From assembly GCA_035651755.1 (NCBI GenBank), contig DASRFA010000013.1, positions 186,001-250,000 on the forward strand: a stretch of DNA of 64,000 nt, read 5' to 3'. Of this stretch, positions 53,816-61,199 are shown in pieces. A model generated the notes under the pieces. That model was not told where the DNA came from. It saw nothing but the letters and a program-made list of their open reading frames with translations, and ran no database searches. The stretch comes from DASRFA01 sp035651755. Its GTDB lineage: Bacteria; Desulfobacterota; Binatia; UBA12015. The position numbers and the translations under genes were made by a program. Every line of letters begins with the position of its first letter. Within the stretch, counting starts at the first letter, position 1.

Positions 53816-55069
53816 CTACCGCCCAGCGCCGATCGACTCTTCGAGCTTCTTGCCGATGGTGGATTGGTCGACGGGCATGGCGGCCTTCTGCATCATGACC
53901 GGATACGAGTCGACCTCGGGCACCTCCTTCATCTCGGGGAGCGGCGCGATCAGGGAGTTCGCGCGCTCGATGTAGGGCGCGAGGTCCTCGGCCTTCTTCT
54001 TCGTGCGCGCGTCGTGGCGCTCCTTGAAGCCGGGCTGGATGCGGCTCGCGAAAAGCTCGAGAGCCTCGCAGATGTGCTCGTGGCGGTTGTTGCCGCCCTG
54101 CTGGATGAAGATCACCTGGTCGACGCCGGTCTCCTCGAACTTCTCGAGGTTCGCGCGCACCTCCTCGACGTTGCCGATGGCGCCGGTCGGCGCGAACACC
54201 TGCGGCCCCTTCTTCTTGAAGTCCTGCCAGACGTCGAAGCGGCCGGGGACGTGCGTGCCCGTGATGTAGTAGTGCGCGAGCGCGTAGCCGAAGAACTGGA
54301 AGCCCTCGAGTCCGCGGCGGAGCGCCGTCTCCGAGTCCTCGTGGACCATGAAGCCGGTCACCATCGCGACGTTCGGATTCACGGCTCGGCCGATCGGCTC
54401 GCATTCCTTCTTGAACGTCTCGTAGTACTCCTCGACCCAGTAGCGCGCCTCCGACGGGTCGATGAACGCGAACGTGAGCGCGCCGATCCCGAGACGGGCG
54501 GCAAGGCGGATCGTATCCCGGTTCGAGCACGCGACCCAGATGGGCGGGTGCGGCTTCTGGACGGGCTTCGGGACGACGTTCCGGTGCGGCATCGAGAAGT
54601 ACTTGCCGCGATGGCCGGGGTACGGGCTCGCCGCCATCATCTTGGCGGTCTCGCGGACCGTCTCGAGCCACATCTCGCGCTTCTCGAGATAGTTGATCCC
54701 GAACCCCTCGAGCTCGAGGCGGGCGCTCGACTCGCCGGTGCCCCACTCGACCCGCCCGTCGCTCACGAGGTCGAGCGTCGAGATGCGCTCGGCGACGCGC
54801 GCGGGGTGGTTGTACTGCGGCGGCATGAGCGTGATGCCGTGGCCGAGCCGGATGCGCTTGGTGCGCTGGCTGCACGCGGCGAGGAACACCTCCGGCGCCG
54901 AGGAGTGCGAGTACTCCTCGAGGAAGTGATGCTCGACCTCCCACGCGTAGTCGAGGCCGAGCGAGTCGGCGAGCGTCACCTGCTCCAGCGCGTCCTTGAA
55001 GAGCTTGTGCTCGTCGCCCTCGCGCCACGGGCGCGGGATCTGGTGCTCGTAGAAGATACCGAACTGCAT
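53816..55069 (-). CDS. LLM-class (luciferase-like) flavin-dependent oxidoreductase
   Basis: A 417-aa bacterial-luciferase-like TIM barrel: MQFGIFYEHQIPRPW, AWEVEHHFLEEYSHSSAPEVFLAA, RIRLGHGITLMPPQYNHPARVAERI, LVSDGRVEWGTGESS, and PPIWVACSNRDTIRLAA (FMN phosphate loop). It uses FMNH2 or F420 with O2 to oxidise an aldehyde, sulfonate, alkane or similar; substrate unknown. AAAAGGAG inside the TetR gene's end is its ribosome site, 6 bases before the ATG, and only one base separates TetR stop from LLM start, so they form one operon. Confidence 0.92.
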   Translation of the reverse strand: MQFGIFYEHQIPRPWREGDEHKLFKDALEQVTLADSLGLDYAWEVEHHFLEEYSHSSAPEVFLAACSQRTKRIRLGHGITLMPPQYNHPARVAERISTLDLVSDGRVEWGTGESSARLELEGFGINYLEKREMWLETVRETAKMMAASPYPGHRGKYFSMPHRNVVPKPVQKPHPPIWVACSNRDTIRLAARLGIGALTFAFIDPSEARYWVEEYYETFKKECEPIGRAVNPNVAMVTGFMVHEDSETALRRGLEGFQFFGYALAHYYITGTHVPGRFDVWQDFKKKGPQVFAPTGAIGNVEEVRANLEKFEETGVDQVIFIQQGGNNRHEHICEALELFASRIQPGFKERHDARTKKKAEDLAPYIERANSLIAPLPEMKEVPEVDSYPVMMQKAAMPVDQSTIGKKLEESIGAGR

Positions 55070-55070
55070 C

Positions 55071-55778
55071 TCAGGCTCCTTTTCGCGAGGCGGCGGCGCG
55101 ACGCCGTCGCCGGGCAGGGGAGGACGCGGGCTTCTGCTGCGCGAGCGCCGGAAGGCCGCCGATCGTGAAGCGCACGAGACCGTCGACGAGCCGCGCGCGC
55201 GCGGCGGGTCGTTCGCGCGCCGGCACGTCCAGGACCGCGAGCGCCGCGCCGAGAGTCATCCCCGAGACGAGCTCGGCCGCCAGGACGAGCGCCTCGTCTC
55301 CGCCGACGCCCGCCAGCCCGAGCCGGCGGTAGTCGTCGGCGAGACCCTCGAGCCAGCGGCGGCGGTTCTCGCGCAGGTAGCTCCGCACGCGCGGGTCCTC
55401 GCTGTCGTGCTCGCGCGCCATGATCCGGAAGAGGTCGTCGTTCCCCTCGGCCATGCGGAGCACGGTCTCGAAGGAGTGGCGCGCCATCGCCTCGGGCTCG
55501 GCGACGCGGGTCGGGCTGTGGGCCGCGTGCACGATCGCGCGGAACGTGCGCGAGTGCTCCTCGAGGATCGCGAGGAAGAGGTCCGTCTTGTCGCGGAACT
55601 GGTGGTAGAACGACCCGACCGAGACGCGCGCCGGCGCGAGGACGTCGTCCTTCAGGTTCGTGCCGGCGAGCCCCTTGCGCGCGAAGGCGCGCCGCCCGAC
55701 GGCGAGCAGGCGGGCGCGCGTCCGGGCCCGCGAGTCCGAGCGGCTGTGGCCCTGTCCGAGGACGGCCGTCGTCGCCAT
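55071..55778 (-). CDS. TetR-family regulator of the LLM oxidoreductase gene
   Basis: A 235-aa TetR: ARTRARLLAVGRRAFARKGLAGTNLKDDVLAPARVSVGSFYHQFRDKTDLFLAIL, then a helical ligand domain and a basic tail (PARRRRRAAASRKGA). It is the first gene of a two-gene operon with the LLM oxidoreductase and likely represses itself through the CTAG repeats directly upstream. The promoter places transcription start at or very near the ATG, so the message may have no leader. Confidence 0.9.
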   Translation of the reverse strand: MATTAVLGQGHSRSDSRARTRARLLAVGRRAFARKGLAGTNLKDDVLAPARVSVGSFYHQFRDKTDLFLAILEEHSRTFRAIVHAAHSPTRVAEPEAMARHSFETVLRMAEGNDDLFRIMAREHDSEDPRVRSYLRENRRRWLEGLADDYRRLGLAGVGGDEALVLAAELVSGMTLGAALAVLDVPARERPAARARLVDGLVRFTIGGLPALAQQKPASSPARRRRRAAASRKGA

Positions 55779-55783
55779 GGCGA

Positions 55784-55816
55784 CTAGAATAAAGGTTCTA
55801 GAAATTCGAGTCTAGA
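55784..55816. promoter_or_regulatory. CTAG repeat operator with 14-bp periodicity
   Basis: CTAG cores at 55784, 55798 and 55812 are exactly 14 bp apart. The first two form a perfect inverted repeat CTAGAA-N6-TTCTAG (55784-55801); the second and third are both TCTAGA. CTAG is rare in many genomes, so three in 33 bases is notable. The site covers the promoter of the TetR-LLM operon and lies 80 bases before the divergent sulfotransferase start. Loosely like KstR-type (TAGAAC-GTTCTA) sites, but the spacing differs. Confidence 0.6.
55786..55814 (-). promoter_or_regulatory. candidate promoter, probably leaderless, for the TetR-LLM operon
   Basis: On the minus strand TAGACT (plus 55809-55814) and TATTCT (plus 55786-55791) are 17 bases apart, 4/6 matches each to the sigma-70 boxes. 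Only 7 bases separate the -10 box from the TetR ATG, and no ribosome site fits in that space. Confidence 0.45.
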
Positions 55817-55895
55817 GCTCGACGCTCGAGCGACCGGTCCCCTCGTTGACGCTCGAGCGCCCCGCCGCTACCTCGAAGCGGCGGTGGAGGAACGA

Positions 55896-56891
55896 TTGAT
55901 CTTCCTGATCGGTGCGCCGCGCTCCGGCACGACGCTCCTCGCCCGCATCCTCGCCGCGCATTCCGAGGTCTACGGCCGCGCCGAGCCGCACCTCCTCACG
56001 CCGCTCGCGCACCTGGGCTTCTACGGCAACGTCCAGAAGGCGCCGTACGACCCGATCATCGCGGAGCAGGCCATCCGGGACTTCGTCGCCGACCTTCCGC
56101 GCGGCGAGGCCGACTACCTGGAAGCCCTTCGCGCCTACAGCGACGCCATGTACGAGCGCATGCTCGCGCGCCGCCCGGACAAGCGCTACTTCCTCGACAA
56201 GACGCCCGCGTACGCGCTCGTCCTGCCGTTTCTCCGGAAGCTCTACCCGCGGGCGCGTTACGTCGTCTTGACGCGCCACCCCGTCGCGATCTTCGTCTCG
56301 CACGCGACGTCGTTCTTCGACGGCGACTACGAGGTGGCGCTCGCGCACAACCCGATCCTCGCGCGCTACGTGCCGGCGCTCGCGGCCGCCCTGCGCGACC
56401 GATCCCTGCCGGTCGTCCACGTCGGGTACGAGGACTTCGTCCGCGATCCCGAGCGCGGCTGGCGCGAGCTGTGCGACGCTCTCCACCTCACGCACGAGCC
56501 GGACGCGATCGCCTACGGACGAGCGGGCGAGGGTTTCGAGGGCCTGGGCGACCCGACGGGCGTCGCGCGCCACGACCGGCCGGTGACCGGGTCGGTCGCA
56601 CGCTGGGCGGCGGAGGTCGCCGGAGATCCACGCACGCTCGCGGTCGTCACGCGCGTCGTCGACGAGCTCGACCCGGACGACCTGGCCGTCCTCGGCTATC
56701 CGCGCGACCGGATCTTCGCCGACCTGGACGCGGCGCGCGGGTCACCTCGACCCGCGCCGCGGCGTCCTCCGCTCCGCTACGCGCTGCAGCGAAAGCTGCT
56801 CGTCGCCGTCCGTCGGAACATCCACCAGAAGGCGCTCGGCCGCCTGCTGAAGCGGGCGCGCTTCGCGCTCGACGTCGTCCTGCGGGAGTAG
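55896..56891 (+). CDS. sulfotransferase family protein
   Basis: A 331-aa PAPS-dependent sulfotransferase: FLIGAPRSGTTLLARIL (5'-phosphosulfate loop) at the N-terminus, YFLDKTPAYALVLPFL, YVVLTRHPVAIFVSH (3'-phosphate-binding Arg and Ser) and HVGYEDFVRDPERGW. The C-terminus is basic. It sulfates a sugar, lipid or peptide. TTG 55896 is preferred because GGAGG sits 5 bases before it; GTG 55884 would add four residues. It is divergent from the TetR-LLM operon and shares the CTAG-repeat region. Confidence 0.88.
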   Translation: MIFLIGAPRSGTTLLARILAAHSEVYGRAEPHLLTPLAHLGFYGNVQKAPYDPIIAEQAIRDFVADLPRGEADYLEALRAYSDAMYERMLARRPDKRYFLDKTPAYALVLPFLRKLYPRARYVVLTRHPVAIFVSHATSFFDGDYEVALAHNPILARYVPALAAALRDRSLPVVHVGYEDFVRDPERGWRELCDALHLTHEPDAIAYGRAGEGFEGLGDPTGVARHDRPVTGSVARWAAEVAGDPRTLAVVTRVVDELDPDDLAVLGYPRDRIFADLDAARGSPRPAPRRPPLRYALQRKLLVAVRRNIHQKALGRLLKRARFALDVVLRE

Positions 56892-56937
56892 GAGGGCGGG
56901 GCGCGTACGGGGCCCCGGCGGGAGATCCCAAAAGGGT

Positions 56938-56972
56938 GCGACCCACCGGGCCCGGAGGGCCCGGTGGGTCGC
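56938..56972. terminator. perfect 16-bp hairpin between convergent genes
   Basis: GCGACCCACCGGGCCC and its exact complement flank a 3-base GGA loop. There is no T-tract on the plus side. It lies between the sulfotransferase stop (56891) and the end of the convergent secreted-protein gene (57024), so a bidirectional transcription stop is the likely role. Confidence 0.75.
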
Positions 56973-57023
56973 GGTTGTCACGACACCTGTGTCTCCGGTC
57001 TTCCGATCGGAGGGATCACACGA

Positions 57024-59063
57024 TCAGTCGACTTCGAAGAACACGCTGGTGCTCGTGACGACGGGGCCGGGGAGACCGGCGTTGTTGTTCACGAGCCCAT
57101 CGAGGACGGGCGAGCCGCTGGCGACCGCCGGGATGCAGGCCACGTCGCCGAAGTTGCCCGGCAACGGTGCGCCACCCGCGACGAGCGCGCCAGGAGCATC
57201 ACCGGTCACGCTGATGCCCGTGCAGAGCGCCGGCGTGTCGGCGAACTTGCCGCTCCCGAAGCAGCCGTTGAAGTTGTTGCAGCTGCCCATGCCCGCGCCG
57301 CTGCAGCACGGGTTCGGGGCACCGGCGCCGGTGCAGTCGGCGTTGCCCGCCTGGCCGGGGCAGAAATGGCCCGCCGGGTCGCTGACCGAGTCACCCGCCG
57401 TCGTCGACGTGGTGTTGATCGTGATCGACGCCGAGCCGCCGCCCGAGGAGTCGGGGACGCACTGCGCCGACAGGCCGGCGTTGTCGCCTGCCGGCTCGAA
57501 CACGAAGCACTGGGTGCCGGGGTTCGTCGCGTCGCTGTCGCAGACGCCGATGCCCGGCGTGCCCGGTCCCGTCTGGAAGACCTGCGGCGAGGTCGTCGCC
57601 GTCGTCGTCCGGCAGCGCGGGCACGCGGTGCTCGTGAACGACGTGCTCGTGAGGATGTAGACCTTCGCGCTCGCGGTGTTGTTGAGAGAGATGTCGCCCG
57701 TCTGGAGGTTCAGCGAGCCGCTCGCGGGAGAGCCGAGAGTCGTCACCGCACACACCTTGACCGGGCTGGTGTTGTCGATGGGAGTCGTGAGGCCGCAGCC
57801 CGTGGTCGAGCAGTTGATGCCGTTCGGCCGGTCGCCGGCGTTGCCGCTGATCCCGCAGGCCGTATCGGTCGGGCTGGCGCACGAGAGCGAGTAGCGCGTC
57901 GCAGCGCCGCCGGCGTTCACCGATTCGCCGCCCGGCATGCCGACCGCCGCGCCGCCGCCGCCGAAGCTCAGGCTGCCGCAGACGACCGAGGTGCGCTCGT
58001 CACAGTGGCCGGCGCCGGCTCCGGTGCAGCACGGCTTGGGAGCGCCCGCGCCCGTGCAGACCGCGTTCGGATCCGCGCTCGCATTTGCCGGATCGCGCCG
58101 CAGCGGAACGCCTTCACCGGCCATGTTCGTCGTGAGCGCGCCGCAGACGCCGCCCGGGTTCTGCGAGGTCAACGTGAGGGTCGTCGGGGTGGCTCCGCCC
58201 GCGGACTTGGTCGCCGGGACGCAGACCTCGGTCACCTTCTTCACGTCGAGGTACTGCGAGCCGATGTTCGTGCTGTTGACGACCGCGTTGCGCTGCGCGA
58301 ACTTGGTCGCCCCCTTCACCGCCTTCGCCTGGTAGCAGGTGTAGTGCCCGGCGTTGCCCTCCGCGCCGGGGTTGTCGCCGTCCTTGTCGGCCGGGGCGCA
58401 GAGCTTCGTCAGCTTCTTCAGGTCGTAGTTGCCGAAGTTGCCGAACTGGTCCGTGAACGCAACGTTCAATGGCAGCACCGGCTTCGTCTTCGTCGCAAGC
58501 TTGACCTGGTAGCAGGTGAAGTTGTCGACCGGGGTCGCCGCCGGCGGTGCACCCGGCGTGATGTCCGCCGGCAGGCACAGACCGTTCTGACAGGTGTCAC
58601 CACCCGTGCAGACGCTGTTGTCCTTGCACTTGGTGATCGGGCCGAAGTCCTTCTTGCTGTTGCGGACGCGCACCGACTTCGGCTTCACGATGGTGACCGG
58701 AAGGCTCGTGACATACGCGTCGGTCAGGCTGTACACCGTCGTCGGCTTGACGAACTTGCTGGGATTGAGGTTGACCTTCGAGTCCTTCACCGCGAGCTCG
58801 ACCTGGTGGACGGTCGGATTCGCTGCCCCGGTCGTCGGGTTGCAGAGCTCGGTGAACTTGCTGGCGAGGTAGTTGCGCCCACTCGGCTGGAACTGGTCCT
58901 TTGCGTTGATCTCCACGCCGACGAACTTCGATTGTGCGGGGTTCTTCGAAGATTTAGCTTGATAGCAGAGGTAGTCGTCGGCGGCGATCGCCCCTGTGGG
59001 GAGGAGCAGTGCGACGGCCATCGCTCCGAAGAGCGGCAGCGTCCGGAACCTCGATTTGTTCAT
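57024..59063 (-). CDS. large secreted Cys-rich repeat protein (679 aa)
   Basis: ATG 59063 follows AGGAGGG. A Sec signal peptide (MNKSRFRT, hydrophobic core, TGAIAA) precedes three repeat units that each open with a CYQ-x-K motif: YLCYQAKSSK, FTCYQVKLATK and YTCYQAKAVK, each ending in a [LV]C[NAV]P block about 60-100 residues later. A short CKDNSVCTGGDTCQNGLC Cys knot lies between the first two. The C-terminal half is Gly/Ser/Thr-rich with two CTGAGAP-x-PCC-x-GAG motifs, paired cysteines and no catalytic signature. Probably a surface or extracellular disulfide-rich protein; I do not recognise a function. Confidence 0.82.
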   Translation of the reverse strand: MNKSRFRTLPLFGAMAVALLLPTGAIAADDYLCYQAKSSKNPAQSKFVGVEINAKDQFQPSGRNYLASKFTELCNPTTGAANPTVHQVELAVKDSKVNLNPSKFVKPTTVYSLTDAYVTSLPVTIVKPKSVRVRNSKKDFGPITKCKDNSVCTGGDTCQNGLCLPADITPGAPPAATPVDNFTCYQVKLATKTKPVLPLNVAFTDQFGNFGNYDLKKLTKLCAPADKDGDNPGAEGNAGHYTCYQAKAVKGATKFAQRNAVVNSTNIGSQYLDVKKVTEVCVPATKSAGGATPTTLTLTSQNPGGVCGALTTNMAGEGVPLRRDPANASADPNAVCTGAGAPKPCCTGAGAGHCDERTSVVCGSLSFGGGGAAVGMPGGESVNAGGAATRYSLSCASPTDTACGISGNAGDRPNGINCSTTGCGLTTPIDNTSPVKVCAVTTLGSPASGSLNLQTGDISLNNTASAKVYILTSTSFTSTACPRCRTTTATTSPQVFQTGPGTPGIGVCDSDATNPGTQCFVFEPAGDNAGLSAQCVPDSSGGGSASITINTTSTTAGDSVSDPAGHFCPGQAGNADCTGAGAPNPCCSGAGMGSCNNFNGCFGSGKFADTPALCTGISVTGDAPGALVAGGAPLPGNFGDVACIPAVASGSPVLDGLVNNNAGLPGPVVTSTSVFFEVD

Positions 59064-59456
59064 GTACGTCCCTCCTATCTTTCTTGCAGCCGCTCGCGAC
59101 GGCTGGATCCCTTGGGGAGGAAGGCGCAGATGCTTGCCGGCGCTCCGGCTCGCCGGCAGGCGAAGCCTCGACCTCGCGGGCTCAAACCGCCGCGCGATTG
59201 CCCAGACGACGCACCGCCTCACCGCGGCCGACGATGCGAGGCAACCGCTCAGGCGACAAGCACGGAAAAATACCAGGCAGGGCCGTAATGGTACTTCGGT
59301 AATGGTACGCATTGACACTCGCTCACGTCGCCGATGACATGGGCGATCGGAGCGCGGGCACCGGACGCGCGACTGCCCGGAGGTCACGCGCCGAGGGGCT
59401 GGTCGGCCCGCGCGCGAGACCGGCGCGTGGCGCAGCCCGCGACCGAGGAGCGGGGA
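59064..59456 (-). promoter_or_regulatory. long leader/promoter region of the secreted repeat protein gene
   Basis: 393 bases without a credible ORF. Two direct copies of GTAATGGTAC at 59285-59294 and 59299-59308 (14 bp apart) look like a tandem regulator site. A perfect hairpin with arms TGCCGGCG and CGCCGGCA (59135-59158) lies in the probable leader, about 70 bases before the ATG. AAAAATACC at 59268 is the most AT-rich patch. A FixJ-type regulator gene ends at 59457, next door. No known riboswitch fold is recognised. Confidence 0.45.
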
Positions 59457-60086
59457 TCAGTCTTCGGCGGCTTGCTCGCGCGCGAGCAGCGTCATCCGCA
59501 CGAGTTCCGCGAACGACGCCGCGCCCACCTTGTCCATGATGTGCGCGCGATGTCCCTCGACCGTACGCGTGCTCAGGCCGAGCTCGGCCGCGATCTCCTT
59601 GTTGGCCTTTCCGTCGACCAGCAGGTCCACGATCTCGCGCTCGCGCCGCGTCAGCACCGCCAGCCGGGACAGGACGTCGGCGCGCTCCTCGCGCGAGCGC
59701 CGCGCGCTGCGATCGATCTCGAGCGCGCGATGGATCCGGTCGAGCAAGGCCTGGTCGCTGAAGGGCTTCTCCAGGAAGTCGAGCGCACCGGCCTTCATCG
59801 CGCGCACGGCCATCGGAACGTCGGCGTGGCCGGTCACGATGATGGTGGGGATCGAGATGCCGCGGCGCGCCAGCTCCTCCTGCAGCTCGAGACCGCTCAT
59901 CCCTCGCATCCGAACGTCGAGCACGAGGCAGCCGGAGCGCTCCGGCTGATACGTCGCCAGGAAGTCGCTCGCCGACCCGAACGCCTCGACCGAAAGGCCC
60001 ACCGACTGGATGAGCCAGCGCAACGAGTCGCGCATCGAAGCGTCGTCGTCGAGTACGAATACGGTGCCGGCGTCGCGTGCGGCCAT
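59457..60086 (-). CDS. FixJ/NarL-type response regulator
   Basis: A 209-aa regulator: receiver domain TVFVLDDDASMRDSLRWL (acidic pocket), LVLDVRMRGMSGLEL (phospho-Asp), IIVTGHADVPMAVRAMKAGALDFLEKPF (Thr/Lys switch), then a LuxR-type HTH LTRREREIVDLLVDGKANKEIAAELGLSTRTVEGHRAHIMDKVGA. It matches FixJ subfamily regulators throughout. Probably phosphorylated by the CHASE3/PAS kinase at 61200-63317. It lies directly upstream, in the same direction, of the secreted-protein gene whose promoter carries tandem direct repeats. Confidence 0.94.
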   Translation of the reverse strand: MAARDAGTVFVLDDDASMRDSLRWLIQSVGLSVEAFGSASDFLATYQPERSGCLVLDVRMRGMSGLELQEELARRGISIPTIIVTGHADVPMAVRAMKAGALDFLEKPFSDQALLDRIHRALEIDRSARRSREERADVLSRLAVLTRREREIVDLLVDGKANKEIAAELGLSTRTVEGHRAHIMDKVGAASFAELVRMTLLAREQAAED

Positions 60087-60217
60087 GCCGCCGATCCTAA
60101 GGCGAGCCGGCGTGGGGGTCTAGAGATGCCCCCGCGCCGCCTCCGCACAGCAGCCGCCCGACCGCCTGCGAGATCGACGCGCCGCGGCGCGACGCCGCTG
60201 GTGGCTGCGCCGGAAGC

Positions 60218-60583
60218 TCAGGGAGCCGAGGCCGGCTGGAGGACGGAGGCGGTGGCTCCCGCGAGCGCGAGCTCCCGGTCCACGACGCCGCGCACGTCGT
60301 GCGGATCGAGCTCCAGCCAGTCGCACACGTTCAGGAACGAGAACGTCCAGTCGCGTCGCTCCTCCTGAAACCAGGCGTAGGCCTCGCGCAGCTCGCGCAG
60401 CGGCCGGCCGCGCCGGGCGCCGACGTTCCTGCGCACCGTGTGCAGGGCCTCGTCCAGGACCGCGACGGCGAGGCGACGCGCGGGGTTGGGCGCGGTCGCC
60501 CGCGGTCGCGGCTCCGCCTCGGCCAGTCCCGTCCAGAACGCGGGCTCCGCCAGCGGCAAAGATTCGACGTCCGCGATCGACAT
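60218..60583 (-). CDS. hypothetical protein (121 aa)
   Basis: A 121-aa soluble protein with RPLRELREAYAWFQEERRDWTFSFLNVCDWLELDPHDVRGVV in the second half: a helical, aromatic-rich block that reads like a conserved domain. The N-terminal half is less ordered. It lies between the two response regulators on the same strand and is probably co-transcribed. I believe I have seen the 'DW-FSF-NVC--L-LDP' pattern in other deltaproteobacterial hypotheticals, but cannot name a family. Confidence 0.62.
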   Translation of the reverse strand: MSIADVESLPLAEPAFWTGLAEAEPRPRATAPNPARRLAVAVLDEALHTVRRNVGARRGRPLRELREAYAWFQEERRDWTFSFLNVCDWLELDPHDVRGVVDRELALAGATASVLQPASAP

Positions 60584-60680
60584 GCCTCGAAGACTCGTCC
60601 ACCGGCCCCGGTCGCGTCAACGCGCACATGCTCGCCCGCGACCCCGCGGTACTACGCTGCCGGCGGCGAAGGGCGGCTGC

Positions 60681-61097
60681 CTACGCCTGGCCGGGGCGGC
60701 GCTGCCGGTCCGTCGCGAGCGCGTGCTGCACGGTCGCGAGGAGCACCGTGTCGTCGCACGGCTTCTTCAGGAACGCGAGCGCTCCGAGCGCGCTCGCACG
60801 TGCCGCCGTCCCCGCGTCGGCATGGGCGGTCAGGATGATCACCGGCAGTGGAATGCGGCGCTCGTGGAGCAGCCGCTCCACCGCCAGGCCGTCGATCCCC
60901 GGCATCCGGACGTCGAGCAGCACGCAGCCGCGGCCGTCAGGCCGGCAGATCGCGAGGAAGTCTTCGCCGTTCGCGAAGGTCTCGACGTGCAGGCCGGCCG
61001 ATTCGAGCAGCCACCGGAGCGAGTTGCGCATGGCGGAATCGTCGTCCACGACGAAGACCGTCGAGTCGCTCTGGGGCACGGGGGCCTCCGGCTGCAT
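60681..61097 (-). CDS. stand-alone receiver domain protein (FixJ-like, no output domain)
   Basis: A 138-aa single receiver: TVFVVDDDSAMRNSLRWLLESAGL, VLLDVRMPGIDGL (phospho-Asp), VIILTAHADAGTAARASALGALAFLKKPC. It is close in sequence to the receiver of the 59457-60086 regulator but lacks the HTH. ATG 61097 mirrors the short N-terminus of that protein; ATG 61199, which follows the kinase stop directly, would add 34 residues and implies coupled translation. It may be a phosphate sink, an intermediate or an anti-sigma-type partner for the kinase. Confidence 0.88.
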   Translation of the reverse strand: MQPEAPVPQSDSTVFVVDDDSAMRNSLRWLLESAGLHVETFANGEDFLAICRPDGRGCVLLDVRMPGIDGLAVERLLHERRIPLPVIILTAHADAGTAARASALGALAFLKKPCDDTVLLATVQHALATDRQRRPGQA

Positions 61098-61199
61098 GAT
61101 GAATCCGGAACTGCGGAGCCGCCGCTCGGCGCCGCCCGCATACCATCGCGCCATCGAGGCAGGGGGGACAGTCGGAGAAGCACGCTTCGGCGCGCGCAT

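Noticed and set aside
59064..59280. Cyclic-di-GMP (GEMM) riboswitch or sigma-54 promoter in the long leader
   Set aside because: The expected conserved GEMM bases are not seen, and the closest GG/GC pair has an 11-base rather than 10-base spacing.
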